Below, in pieces: positions 1 through 6,327 of a DNA stretch of 16,212 bases (positions are counted from its first letter, which is position 1; each line of letters opens with the position of its first letter). The notes under the pieces were generated by a model. The model was not told the origin of the DNA. It made no database searches and worked only from the letters and a program-made list of their open reading frames with translations. This DNA comes from Acidaminococcus fermentans (GTDB lineage Bacteria > Bacillota_C > Negativicutes > Acidaminococcales > Acidaminococcaceae), in NCBI GenBank assembly GCA_004555735.1, contig SFHH01000029.1, positions 1-16,212 on the forward strand, given 5' to 3'. The translations under genes were made by a program, and so were the position numbers.

Positions 1-2
1 AA

Positions 3-1127
3 GCGGAACGGGAAGCCCTTACCGCCCAAGGGAAGATGCCCCGGTACATGGGCAAATGCCGGAACTTGACTCCGGAGCAGCGGGCAGCCTACGAAGCGGA
101 AGGCCGGGAACCCACCATCCGGTTCCGGGTGCCGGAAGACCAGGATATCGTGGTCCACGATGAAGTCCGGGGAGATGTGCATTTCGATTCCAACGGCATC
201 GGAGATTTCGTCATCGTGAAAAGTGACGGCATCCCGACCTACAACTACGCTGTGGTCATCGACGATGCCCTGATGGGGGTCAACTGTGTGATCCGGGCGG
301 AAGAACATCTGTCCAATACGCCTCGGCAGCTGCTGCTGTATGATGCCCTGGGGTTCGAAAAACCCACCTTCGGCCATATTTCCCTGATCCTGGGGCCGGA
401 CCACAAGAAGATGAGCAAACGGCACGGGGCTACGTCCGTGGACCAGTACCGGCAGATGGGCTATCTGCCCGATGCCATCGTGAACTTCCTGGCCCTTCTG
501 GGCTGGGCTCCCAATTCCGACCAGGAAATCTTCTCTCGGGAAGAACTGATCCGGGAATTCTCTTTGGACCATGTGGCCAAGAATCCGGCTGTGTTCGACA
601 TCAAGAAGCTGAACTGGCTGAATGCCCACTATATGCGCCAGCTGTCCGATGAGGATTATGTGGCCTTTGCTGTGCCTTTTATGAAAGAAGCCGGCTATAT
701 GACCGGGGAAGAATCCGGTGAGAAGCTGGAATGGCTGAAGAAGGTCATCCTCACCGCCCGGGATCAGGCAGAATTCGGGAAGGAGATCCCCGAAAAGGTG
801 GCCCTGTACTTCACCGATGAATTCGCTTTCGAAACGGCGGAAGCGGAAGCCGTCCTGAAAGAAGAAACGGTGCCCCAGGTCATGGTCCTGTTCCTGGAGA
901 AACTGGCAGCTGCAGAAAATCTGGACCATGCCAGCACCAAGGCCCTGTTCAAAGCGGTCCAGAAGGAAACCAAACTGGGAGGCAAGAAAGTATTCATGCC
1001 CGTCCGTGTGGCCCTTACCGGCAACCAGCATGGACCGGAACTGGCGGAAATGATCCCGCTTCTGGGTAAAGACCGTGTGGCAGCCCGGATCCGGGGCAGC
1101 CTGGCCAAGGCCGGCGTGAGCCTGTAA
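3..1127 (+). CDS. gltX: Glutamyl-tRNA synthetase, 5' truncated
   Basis: This class I aminoacyl-tRNA synthetase charges tRNA-Glu (in some bacteria also tRNA-Gln) in the cytoplasm. The window begins inside the gene: the frame is open from base 3, and the first ATG in frame, at 36, is internal. About 374 codons are visible. The family is usually about 480-500 residues, so roughly the first 110-120 residues, including the HIGH motif, are missing upstream. The KMSKR ATP-binding loop is encoded at 408-422, within the typical context DHKKMSKRHGATS. It is followed by the helical anticodon-binding C-terminal domain ending in a typical RIRGSLAKAG-like tail. The stop is 17 bases before cysS, a common pairing in Firmicutes. 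It is probably co-transcribed with the genes downstream. Whether it is discriminating or non-discriminating cannot be judged from this part. Confidence 0.95.
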   Translation, partial: AEREALTAQGKMPRYMGKCRNLTPEQRAAYEAEGREPTIRFRVPEDQDIVVHDEVRGDVHFDSNGIGDFVIVKSDGIPTYNYAVVIDDALMGVNCVIRAEEHLSNTPRQLLLYDALGFEKPTFGHISLILGPDHKKMSKRHGATSVDQYRQMGYLPDAIVNFLALLGWAPNSDQEIFSREELIREFSLDHVAKNPAVFDIKKLNWLNAHYMRQLSDEDYVAFAVPFMKEAGYMTGEESGEKLEWLKKVILTARDQAEFGKEIPEKVALYFTDEFAFETAEAEAVLKEETVPQVMVLFLEKLAAAENLDHASTKALFKAVQKETKLGGKKVFMPVRVALTGNQHGPELAEMIPLLGKDRVAARIRGSLAKAGVSL

Positions 1128-1144
1128 AAAGAAAGGAGACTCTC

Positions 1145-2590
1145 ATGAGCATCCGTGTATATAATGATATGACCCGGCAGAAAGAGGAATTCGTCCCTCT
1201 GCATCCGGGGAAAGTCGGCATCTATGTGTGCGGGGTCACCCCCTACAACCATCCCCATATCGGCAACGCCCGGCCTTTTGTGGTCTGGGATGTGATCCGC
1301 CGGTTCCTGGACCATGAAGGGTACGATGTGACCTATGTGCAGAACTTCACCGACGTGGACGACAAGATCATCCGGGCCGCCAACGAAGAAGGCGTGACTT
1401 GGGATGTGATCGCCAACCGGTATATCAAAGCGTATTTCGAAGTGATGGACAAGCTCCATGTAAAGCGGGCCCATATCTATCCCCGGGTCTCCGAACACAT
1501 CCCGGACATCATCCATACCGTCCAGCAGCTGATCGACAACGGCTACGGCTATGTAGTGGACGGGGATGTGTACTATCGGGTGGAAAGATTCGAACACTAC
1601 GGAGAATTGTCCGGCCGGAAGCTGGACGACATGATGGCCGGGGCCCGGGTGGACGTGGACGAGCGGAAAGAGAACCCCATGGATTTCGCCCTGTGGAAAT
1701 CTGCCAAACCGGGAGAACCGGCCTGGGACAGCCCCTGGGGCAAAGGACGGCCGGGCTGGCATATCGAATGTTCCACCATGAGCACCAAGTACCTGGGCAA
1801 CACCCTGGATTTCCATGGGGGCGGCAGCGACTTGATCTTCCCGCACCATGAAAACGAAATCGCCCAGAGCGAAGGGGCTACAGGAGTCCATCCGTTTGTC
1901 CGGTACTGGGTCCACAACGGATTCATCACCATCAATGAAGAAAAGATGTCCAAGTCCCTGGGGAACTTCAAGACGGTCTATGACCTGCTGAAAGAATATG
2001 AACCGGAGACCATCCGGTACTTCATCCTGAATACCCATTATCGCAGTCCCCTGGACTTCAGCCAGGAACGGCTGGCGGAAGCGGGACGGAGCCTAGAACG
2101 GCTGCGTACGGCCCAGAACAACCTGCGGGAGATCCAGCAGGTGATCACCGTGGGACCGGATGCAGAAAGCCTGGCCCTTCGGGACAAAGTGGCAGAACTG
2201 CGCCACGGTTTCTTCGACGCCATGAGCGACGACTTCAACACCTCCCTGGCCATCAGCTATCTGTTCGCCCTGGCCAAGGAAATCAATGTGTACCATAACG
2301 CCATCCTCAGCGGGACCAAGAAACCCGATGGCAAACTGGTGGAACAGATCGCTAAGGCCTGGAAGGAAATGCTGGACGTGATCGGGATCTTGGAAAATGA
2401 ACCGGCTGCCAACGGAGAAGGGGGCGCCGTGAGCAACGAGGAAGCAGAGATCGCTGCCAAGATCGAAGAACGGCAGGCCGCCCGGAAAGCCCGGGATTTC
2501 GCCAAAGCCGATGCCATCCGTGACGAACTGGCTGCCAAAGGGATCATCCTGGAAGACACACCCCAGGGCGTACGGTGGAAGAGAAAGTGA
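1145..2590 (+). CDS. cysS: Cysteinyl-tRNA synthetase
   Basis: This enzyme charges tRNA-Cys with cysteine, using ATP, in the cytoplasm. The 481-residue product is full length for the family. The class I signature HPHIGN lies at about residues 36-41, the Zn-binding cysteine C29 is in the YVCGVTPY context, and further ligands lie in HIECSTM and PHHENEIAQSE. The KMSKS loop is at residues 267-271. The start is an ATG six bases after a good ribosome binding site (AAAGGAG at 1132-1138). The gene lies 17 bases after gltX, and its last 16 bases overlap the chosen start of mrnC, which indicates one operon and probable translational coupling. A tRNA-Cys gene lies about 2.2 kb downstream, in a separate transcript. 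Confidence 0.97.
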   Translation: MSIRVYNDMTRQKEEFVPLHPGKVGIYVCGVTPYNHPHIGNARPFVVWDVIRRFLDHEGYDVTYVQNFTDVDDKIIRAANEEGVTWDVIANRYIKAYFEVMDKLHVKRAHIYPRVSEHIPDIIHTVQQLIDNGYGYVVDGDVYYRVERFEHYGELSGRKLDDMMAGARVDVDERKENPMDFALWKSAKPGEPAWDSPWGKGRPGWHIECSTMSTKYLGNTLDFHGGGSDLIFPHHENEIAQSEGATGVHPFVRYWVHNGFITINEEKMSKSLGNFKTVYDLLKEYEPETIRYFILNTHYRSPLDFSQERLAEAGRSLERLRTAQNNLREIQQVITVGPDAESLALRDKVAELRHGFFDAMSDDFNTSLAISYLFALAKEINVYHNAILSGTKKPDGKLVEQIAKAWKEMLDVIGILENEPAANGEGGAVSNEEAEIAAKIEERQAARKARDFAKADAIRDELAAKGIILEDTPQGVRWKRK

Positions 2591-3066
2591 GATACGAACA
2601 GTATCAGCGGCTCCTGGACCATGTGCTGGCCACCTGCGGAACGTCCCAGACCCTGCCGGAACCCCGGCTGATCCATCCGGTGGAACTGGCCTATATCGGG
2701 GATGCGGTGTTTTCCCTGTACGTACGGATGCGGCTTTTGCCGGTCAGCAGCCATGTACAGGTGCTCCACGACCTGGCCAGCCGGATGGTGTCTGCGGTGA
2801 TGCAGGCCAAGGCCATGGATGAAATGGAAAAAGCCGGGATCCTGACAGAAGAGGAAGCCCAGATCGCCCGCCGAGGCCGGAATACCAAGAGCACCGTGCC
2901 AAAAAGCGCCAGTGTCCGGGAATACCGGCAGGGTACGGCCTTTGAGGCCCTGATGGGCTACCTGTATCTCTTGGACCGGAAAGACCGGCTCCAGGCCCTG
3001 ATGGACCGTTCCTTTGAACGGATCCGCCAGGCCATGGAGGAGGAAAGGAAACAGAAAAGAAAATGA
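2575..3066 (+). CDS. mrnC: Mini-ribonuclease III
   Basis: Mini-III is a double-strand-specific RNase made only of the RNase III catalytic domain, without the dsRNA-binding domain. In Bacillus it matures the ends of 23S rRNA. The 163-residue product has the family core HPVELAYIGDAVF (residues 34-46, with likely catalytic D43), a KSTVPKSASVREYRQGTAFEALMGYLYL-type block split around residues 105-132 with E124, and a basic C-terminus. The chosen start is a GTG that overlaps cysS by 16 bases. A second GTG at 2587 would give a tighter four-base GTGA overlap and is also plausible, since the N-terminal residues are not conserved. The stop overlaps the thyX start. Position between cysS and thyX fits the usual Firmicute neighbourhood. 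Confidence 0.92.
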   Translation: MEEKVRYEQYQRLLDHVLATCGTSQTLPEPRLIHPVELAYIGDAVFSLYVRMRLLPVSSHVQVLHDLASRMVSAVMQAKAMDEMEKAGILTEEEAQIARRGRNTKSTVPKSASVREYRQGTAFEALMGYLYLLDRKDRLQALMDRSFERIRQAMEEERKQKRK

Positions 3067-3770
3067 TGCATGTGAAACTGCTCCGCTATACCCCTGAACC
3101 GGATCGGACCGTGGCCATGAGCGCCCGGCTCTGCTATTCTCCCATCGGGGCGGCAGAACTGGAAACCAAGATGACCGACCAGGAAGTGGCCAGCCTGGTG
3201 CGCCGGCTGGGCCAGATGGGGCACACCTCTACCTTCGAGCATGTGAGCTTCACCTTTGCCATCGAAGGGGTGTCCCGGGTACTGACCCACCAGCTGGTGC
3301 GCCACCGGATTGCTTCCTACAGCCAGCAGAGCCAGCGGTATGTGAAGGAACACGATTTCGAGACCATCCTGCCGCCTACCCTGGCTGCCCGGCCCGAATG
3401 CAAAAAAGAATTCGAAGAGCTGTGCGGCAGGATCCAGGAGCTGTACAACAAATGGACGGAGGCGGGGGTGCCGGCGGAAGATGCCCGGTACATTTTGCCC
3501 AACGCGGCGGAGACCAAGATCGTGGTCACCATGAACGCCCGGAGCCTGCTCCATTTCTTCCAGCTCCGGTGCTGCAGCCGGGCCCAGTGGGAAATCCGTG
3601 CCCTGGCTTGGGAAATGCTCCGTCAGGTGAAAGCCGTGGCCCCCATCCTCTTTGAAAAAGCGGGCCCTACCTGCGACAGCGACCGAGTCTGCCATGAAGG
3701 GAAAATGAGCTGCGGACGGCTGGAAAAACTCCTGGCCCAGGATGCGGCCGAAGCCGGGGAGAAGGCGTGA
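3063..3770 (+). CDS. thyX: Flavin-dependent thymidylate synthase
   Basis: ThyX makes dTMP from dUMP with methylene-tetrahydrofolate as carbon donor and reduced FAD as hydride source, leaving tetrahydrofolate rather than dihydrofolate. The 235-residue product has the family length. The diagnostic RHR-x7-S motif is at residues 80-90 (RHRIASYSQQS). Another conserved block, NAAETKIVVTMNARSLLHFFQLRC, spans about residues 147-170 and carries nucleotide-binding arginines. The ATG at 3063 overlaps the mrnC stop in an ATGA arrangement, so translation is probably coupled. A second ATG follows directly and could also serve. Use of ThyX implies that the cell may not rely on ThyA plus dihydrofolate reductase, but the rest of the genome is not visible. 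Confidence 0.96.
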   Translation: MMHVKLLRYTPEPDRTVAMSARLCYSPIGAAELETKMTDQEVASLVRRLGQMGHTSTFEHVSFTFAIEGVSRVLTHQLVRHRIASYSQQSQRYVKEHDFETILPPTLAARPECKKEFEELCGRIQELYNKWTEAGVPAEDARYILPNAAETKIVVTMNARSLLHFFQLRCCSRAQWEIRALAWEMLRQVKAVAPILFEKAGPTCDSDRVCHEGKMSCGRLEKLLAQDAAEAGEKA

Positions 3771-3776
3771 CCGGCC

Positions 3777-4460
3777 ATGGGGTACAAACCAATCGAAGAG
3801 ATCCAGCAGGAGACCCGCCAGTGGGGTTTCATCCAGGGGCTGCCGGAACAGGTAGGGCAGTTCTCCAAGAAGCTGGTGGACACCATCGACGGCCAGATCC
3901 TGACCATCTGCCGGTATGAGGCCCCGGAGCTCCGGGCTCGGCTGGATATCATCTACACCTCAGAAACTTTTGACTATATCGTGGTCCATACCATGGGCAT
4001 GAATTCTTACAGGGACATCCGGTTCATCTACAAGGATAGGGATGTGTTCGCCAAAAACGTGGAAGCCTATCTGTCCGGGATCCTCCACAGTATGGAAGAC
4101 CCCACCAGTGTGAACCTGGGGGAACAGGTGGCGGAGCACGGGATCCTTACCTGGAACTACGGCAACAGCCTGCCGGAAAAAATCGGCCCCTTCGAGCTGT
4201 ACATCAAGCCGGCCCATGCCATCGAGCATATCAACGGATCCATCATCCTGATCGACTATTCCAATTTCGACCGGATGGATCAGCTGATCATTATGTACAA
4301 CCGGCTCCGAGACCAGTTCTTCGGGGAAGTGAAGATCAACTCCGTATTTCACGCTTCCATGGATTTCGACAGCCGGAACCTGAAAGAGCTGGAAGCCAAG
4401 CTGAAGGAGCATCTGGAAGAGACCCTGGAAAAAGTGGATCAGGCAGATCATACCATTTAG
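3777..4460 (+). CDS. Conserved-looking protein of unknown function, 227 aa
   Basis: I do not recognise a family. The 227-residue product has no signal peptide or membrane segment and looks like a soluble cytoplasmic protein with mixed alpha/beta content. Hydrophobic strand-like stretches (LDIIYTSETFDYIVVHT around residue 60, SIILIDYSNFDRMDQLIIMYN around residue 155) are followed by a charged helical or coiled-coil C-terminus (about residues 195-222, LKELEAKLKEHLEETLEKV). There is no cysteine cluster and no obvious catalytic motif. It starts six bases after thyX, behind a purine-rich GGGGAGAAGG at 3756-3765, so it is the last gene of the gltX-cysS-mrnC-thyX operon. Codon use matches its neighbours, so recent transfer is unlikely. 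rlmB is often found near this place in Firmicutes, but this protein is not a SpoU methylase. Confidence 0.85.
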   Translation: MGYKPIEEIQQETRQWGFIQGLPEQVGQFSKKLVDTIDGQILTICRYEAPELRARLDIIYTSETFDYIVVHTMGMNSYRDIRFIYKDRDVFAKNVEAYLSGILHSMEDPTSVNLGEQVAEHGILTWNYGNSLPEKIGPFELYIKPAHAIEHINGSIILIDYSNFDRMDQLIIMYNRLRDQFFGEVKINSVFHASMDFDSRNLKELEAKLKEHLEETLEKVDQADHTI

Positions 4461-4488
4461 CGTATGACGTATGACCTATGACGTATGA
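4461..4488. repeat. Four tandem heptamers
   Basis: Directly after the preceding stop codon the sequence reads as four 7-base units, CGTATGA, CGTATGA, CCTATGA, CGTATGA, followed by a diverging CCTGTGG. The period of seven is exact. The run ends three bases before an inverted repeat and just upstream of the tRNA promoter. Function is unknown. It could be a slippage-prone microrepeat or a set of phased protein binding sites. Confidence 0.85.
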
Positions 4489-4490
4489 CC

Positions 4491-4523
4491 TGTGGCGAAA
4501 AAGCTCTTGACTTTTTTGCCACA
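4491..4523 (+). terminator. 13-bp inverted repeat, operon-end terminator or operator
   Basis: The arms 4491-4503 and 4511-4523 pair over 13 positions with one G-T wobble, around a seven-base loop. The base of the stem is GC-rich and the top is A/T-rich. It could end the thyX operon, but no T-run follows the stem, so it is a poor intrinsic terminator. The loop and right arm contain the -35 box of the tRNA promoter, so it could instead be an operator. Confidence 0.5.
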
Positions 4524-4535
4524 ATCTTCTATACT
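4507..4535 (+). promoter_or_regulatory. Sigma-70-type promoter of the tRNA operon
   Basis: TTGACT at 4507-4512 and TATACT at 4530-4535 are separated by exactly 17 bases. This near-consensus promoter should start transcription about 27 bases before tRNA-Asp, as expected for a highly expressed stable-RNA operon. Its -35 box lies in the loop and right arm of the inverted repeat at 4491-4523. Confidence 0.85.
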
Positions 4536-4568
4536 ATACAAGTCGGCGCTTGAAAAGGCAGCCGCAAC

Positions 4569-4645
4569 GGCCCAGTAGTTCAGTTGGTTTGAATGCCGCC
4601 CTGTCACGGCGGAGATCGTCGGTTCGAGTCCGTCCTGGGTCGCCA
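4569..4645 (+). tRNA. tRNA-Asp (GUC)
   Basis: A complete 77-base cloverleaf with encoded CCA. The acceptor GGCCCAG pairs with CTGGGTC, the anticodon stem CCGCC pairs with GGCGG, and the loop CTGTCAC carries anticodon GTC. The discriminator is G, as usual for tRNA-Asp. The T stem (GTCGG with CCGTC) has one T-T mismatch at position 50-64. It is the first gene of a four-tRNA operon. Confidence 0.95.
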
Positions 4646-4648
4646 ATT

Positions 4649-4724
4649 GCCTCGGTAGCTCAGTTGGTAGAGCAAAGGACTGAAAATCCTTGTGTCCGCA
4701 GTTCGATTCTGCGCTGAGGCACCA
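4649..4724 (+). tRNA. tRNA-Phe (GAA)
   Basis: A complete 76-base cloverleaf with encoded CCA. The acceptor GCCTCGG pairs with CTGAGGC (one G-T wobble), the anticodon stem is AAGGA with TCCTT, and the loop CTGAAAA carries GAA. The T arm CGCAG-TTCGATT-CTGCG is perfect. The discriminator is A. It lies three bases after tRNA-Asp. Confidence 0.97.
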
Positions 4725-4732
4725 TTCTTTAG

Positions 4733-4807
4733 GCGGAAGTAGCTCAGTGGTAGAGCATCACCTTGCCAAGGTGGGGGTCGCGAGTTCGAATCTCGTTTTC
4801 CGCTCCA
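4733..4807 (+). tRNA. tRNA-Gly (GCC)
   Basis: A complete 75-base cloverleaf with encoded CCA. The acceptor GCGGAAG pairs with TTTCCGC (one G-T wobble), the anticodon stem is TCACC with GGTGG, and the loop TTGCCAA carries GCC. The discriminator is T, as usual for tRNA-Gly. Confidence 0.97.
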
Positions 4808-4816
4808 TTTTCATAT

Positions 4817-4890
4817 GGCGACGTAGCCAAGCGGTAAGGCAGAGGTCTGCAAAACCTTTATCCCCAGTTCGATTCTGGGCGTCGCCTCCA
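4817..4890 (+). tRNA. tRNA-Cys (GCA)
   Basis: A complete 74-base cloverleaf with encoded CCA. The acceptor GGCGACG pairs with CGTCGCC, the anticodon stem is GAGGT with ACCTT, and the loop CTGCAAA carries GCA. The discriminator is T, the main identity base of tRNA-Cys. It is the last tRNA of the operon, ten bases before the terminator stem. Confidence 0.97.
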
Positions 4891-4900
4891 GATGGAAGTC

Positions 4901-4948
4901 AAAAGGGGCTGTGAAAAAATGATCCTTCATTTTTTCACAGCCCCTTTT
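4901..4948 (+). terminator. Terminator of the tRNA operon, perfect 22-bp hairpin
   Basis: Arms 4901-4922 and 4927-4948 are perfectly complementary over 22 bp around a four-base TCCT loop. The stem begins with AAAA and ends with TTTT, so it can act as an intrinsic terminator on both strands. The GGGGCTGT part of the stem recurs in other hairpins of this window. Confidence 0.9.
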
Positions 4949-4963
4949 AGTCTCGAGACCCCC

Positions 4964-4997
4964 AAACGGGGCCGTTGGCATGCAACAGCCCCGTTTT
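4964..4997 (+). terminator. Second hairpin, terminator or leader structure before the PAP2 gene
   Basis: Arms 4964-4977 and 4983-4996 pair over 14 positions with one C-A mismatch around a GCATG loop, and TTTTCC follows. It may back up the preceding tRNA terminator or attenuate the next gene, whose ribosome binding site begins about five bases later. It shares the 12-mer TGCAACAGCCCC with the hairpin after leuA, on the opposite strand. Confidence 0.65.
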
Positions 4998-5012
4998 CCA
5001 GAAAGGAGAAAA

Positions 5013-5528
5013 ATGCATCTCGAACGCCATTATGACCGCACCTATGCCCGGCTGACACGGCCCTTTGCAGGCCATCCCGGCAGGATCCAGGCCCTTCAGC
5101 TGGCCAACAATGCCCTGGTGGTGCTGATGTATATCGCGTACCCCTTGCTTTTGGGGGAACTGATCCATAAGGGAGGGCTGGCCGGGAACCTCCTGCTGCA
5201 GAAAGCTTTCTGGGTGCCGGCTCTTTCCTTCCTGCTGGTGTCCGTGGTGCGGAGCCGGATCGACCGTCCCCGGCCCTATGAAGCCTGGCCCCTGAAACCT
5301 TTGATCTCTCGGGACAAGCAGGGTGAATCCCTGCCCAGCCGTCATGTATTTTCTTCCACCATCATTGCCATGGTGTACCTGTATATCCATCCGGCAGTTG
5401 GGGGAATCTTCCTCCTGGTCAGCCTAGTTAGTGCAGCTGTCCGGGTCTTGGGAGGAGTCCATTATCCCAGCGATGTGGCAGCTGGTTTCCTGGCCGGGGT
5501 GGGGAGCGGGCTGCTGCTCTGGCTGTAG
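5013..5528 (+). CDS. PAP2-family membrane phosphatase
   Basis: This is a membrane-bound acid-phosphatase-like protein of the PAP2 superfamily. In bacteria such proteins often dephosphorylate lipid phosphates such as undecaprenyl diphosphate or phosphatidylglycerol phosphate. The substrate cannot be told from sequence. The 171-residue product shows all three superfamily motifs: R80-x6-R87-P88, P108-S-R-H111 (PSRH where PSGH is usual) and R144-x5-H150-x3-D154. Four or five hydrophobic segments lie at about residues 31-51, 66-80, 113-127, 130-147 and 155-170. The start at 5013 follows GAAAGGAG (5001-5008). An in-frame ATG at 4980 is rejected because it falls in the upstream hairpin loop and lacks a binding site. 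No promoter is obvious between the tRNA terminator and the gene. Confidence 0.9.
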   Translation: MHLERHYDRTYARLTRPFAGHPGRIQALQLANNALVVLMYIAYPLLLGELIHKGGLAGNLLLQKAFWVPALSFLLVSVVRSRIDRPRPYEAWPLKPLISRDKQGESLPSRHVFSSTIIAMVYLYIHPAVGGIFLLVSLVSAAVRVLGGVHYPSDVAAGFLAGVGSGLLLWL

Positions 5529-5561
5529 AGATAATGCGTGACAGGTGTACAGACAGCTTAC

Positions 5562-5590
5562 TTGAATTTTCTTTCAATTTCGCGTATAAT
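5562..5590 (+). promoter_or_regulatory. Sigma-70-type promoter for the secreted protein
   Basis: TTGAAT at 5562-5567 and a perfect TATAAT at 5585-5590 are separated by 17 bases. A palindrome, TTGAA-N6-TTCAA at 5562-5577, begins at the -35 box and may be an operator. Transcription should start near 5597, leaving a leader of about 48 bases. Confidence 0.85.
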
Positions 5591-5644
5591 AGAGTCGGTA
5601 TTTTTGACTTTGGAATCTTAACGTTGGGAGATGTGCTGAATCGC

Positions 5645-6268
5645 ATGAATAAAGTCGTACTCACTACTGTGTTGTTTTCTTCCTTGACCATTTCTGTTTC
5701 TGCGTCGGCTGCCGGTATGGCGCGCCGGGCTGTGCCCTTCAATTACGGGGCACGTACGTCTTCCCGGTCTGCTGCCAGCGGGTACAAGGTATCCACTCTG
5801 GAAAATAGAGGGAAAGGGCTGTCCTATAAGCCGATTTCTACCAAGCAGGCCTATGCCTGGCGGCGGGATTTCGGCAAGAGCAACCTGCGGAAGTGGAGCA
5901 GCACAGAAGGCATGGATACTTCTTGGCGGAGCAATGGTACGACTGATACGGCCCATTTCAAGGCCTCTACGGTGGCTTTCCTGGATCATTTGAATGAGCT
6001 GGCCCGAAGGAATGGAGTCACTTTTGTGATCACAGGAGGAGCGGAACGGGGATACCATGCACCGGGAACCTATTCCCATGAAAATGGGTACAAAGTGGAT
6101 ATTTCCGATGAGGGAGCCATGTGGGGATCGAAACCTTTCAAAGTCCTGCATCTGGCGCTGGCTCCTTTCAAGCATCAGATCGTCCACGAACTGGACAATG
6201 CCCATTATGATATAACCATTTATCCCTATAATTACAGGGGACGGTATTCCTGGGGGTATAAATACTGA
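5645..6268 (+). CDS. Secreted protein with M15-like metallopeptidase motif
   Basis: The 207-residue product has a clear N-terminal signal peptide: a hydrophobic core at about residues 4-20 and a likely cleavage site after an ASA or SAA motif near residues 20-23. The mature protein has a basic linker of about 85 residues and then a domain from about 104 to 194. This contains FVITGG, a G-Y-H138 turn, S-H145-x6-D152 (SHENGYKVDI) and later H187-Y-D189. The H-x6-D plus later H pattern resembles zinc ligands of M15/Hedgehog-type D,D-peptidases that cut peptidoglycan cross-bridges. The family match is inferred from the motif only. The start at 5645 lies 14 bases after GGGAG, a rather long gap, so an in-frame CTG at 5636 is possible. 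The frame is open back to 5534, but that segment spans the promoter. It has its own promoter and a terminator after the stop. Confidence 0.8.
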   Translation: MNKVVLTTVLFSSLTISVSASAAGMARRAVPFNYGARTSSRSAASGYKVSTLENRGKGLSYKPISTKQAYAWRRDFGKSNLRKWSSTEGMDTSWRSNGTTDTAHFKASTVAFLDHLNELARRNGVTFVITGGAERGYHAPGTYSHENGYKVDISDEGAMWGSKPFKVLHLALAPFKHQIVHELDNAHYDITIYPYNYRGRYSWGYKY

Positions 6269-6273
6269 GAAAA

Positions 6274-6309
6274 GGGGGTGCTGCACATTCTGTGCAACAC
6301 CCCCTCTTG
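6274..6309 (+). terminator. Terminator after the secreted-protein gene
   Basis: GGGGGTG (6274-6280) pairs with CACCCCC (6298-6304), and TGCACA (6282-6287) pairs with TGTGCA (6291-6296), around a TTC loop with one C-A mismatch. TCTTGTT follows, so the T-tract is weak and some read-through into the next gene is likely. It begins six bases after the stop codon. Confidence 0.75.
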
Positions 6310-6327
6310 TTACGAAAGGATCCAACA

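Noticed and set aside
764..2038. 424-codon open frame on the - strand, across gltX and cysS
   Set aside because: It spans two certain genes on the + strand and has no family features.
4690..4914. 74-codon open frame on the + strand
   Set aside because: It runs through tRNA-Phe, tRNA-Gly and tRNA-Cys, so it cannot be a real coding gene.
5534..5644. 37-codon upstream extension of the secreted protein
   Set aside because: It contains the -35 and -10 boxes of the promoter and would bury the signal peptide inside the protein.
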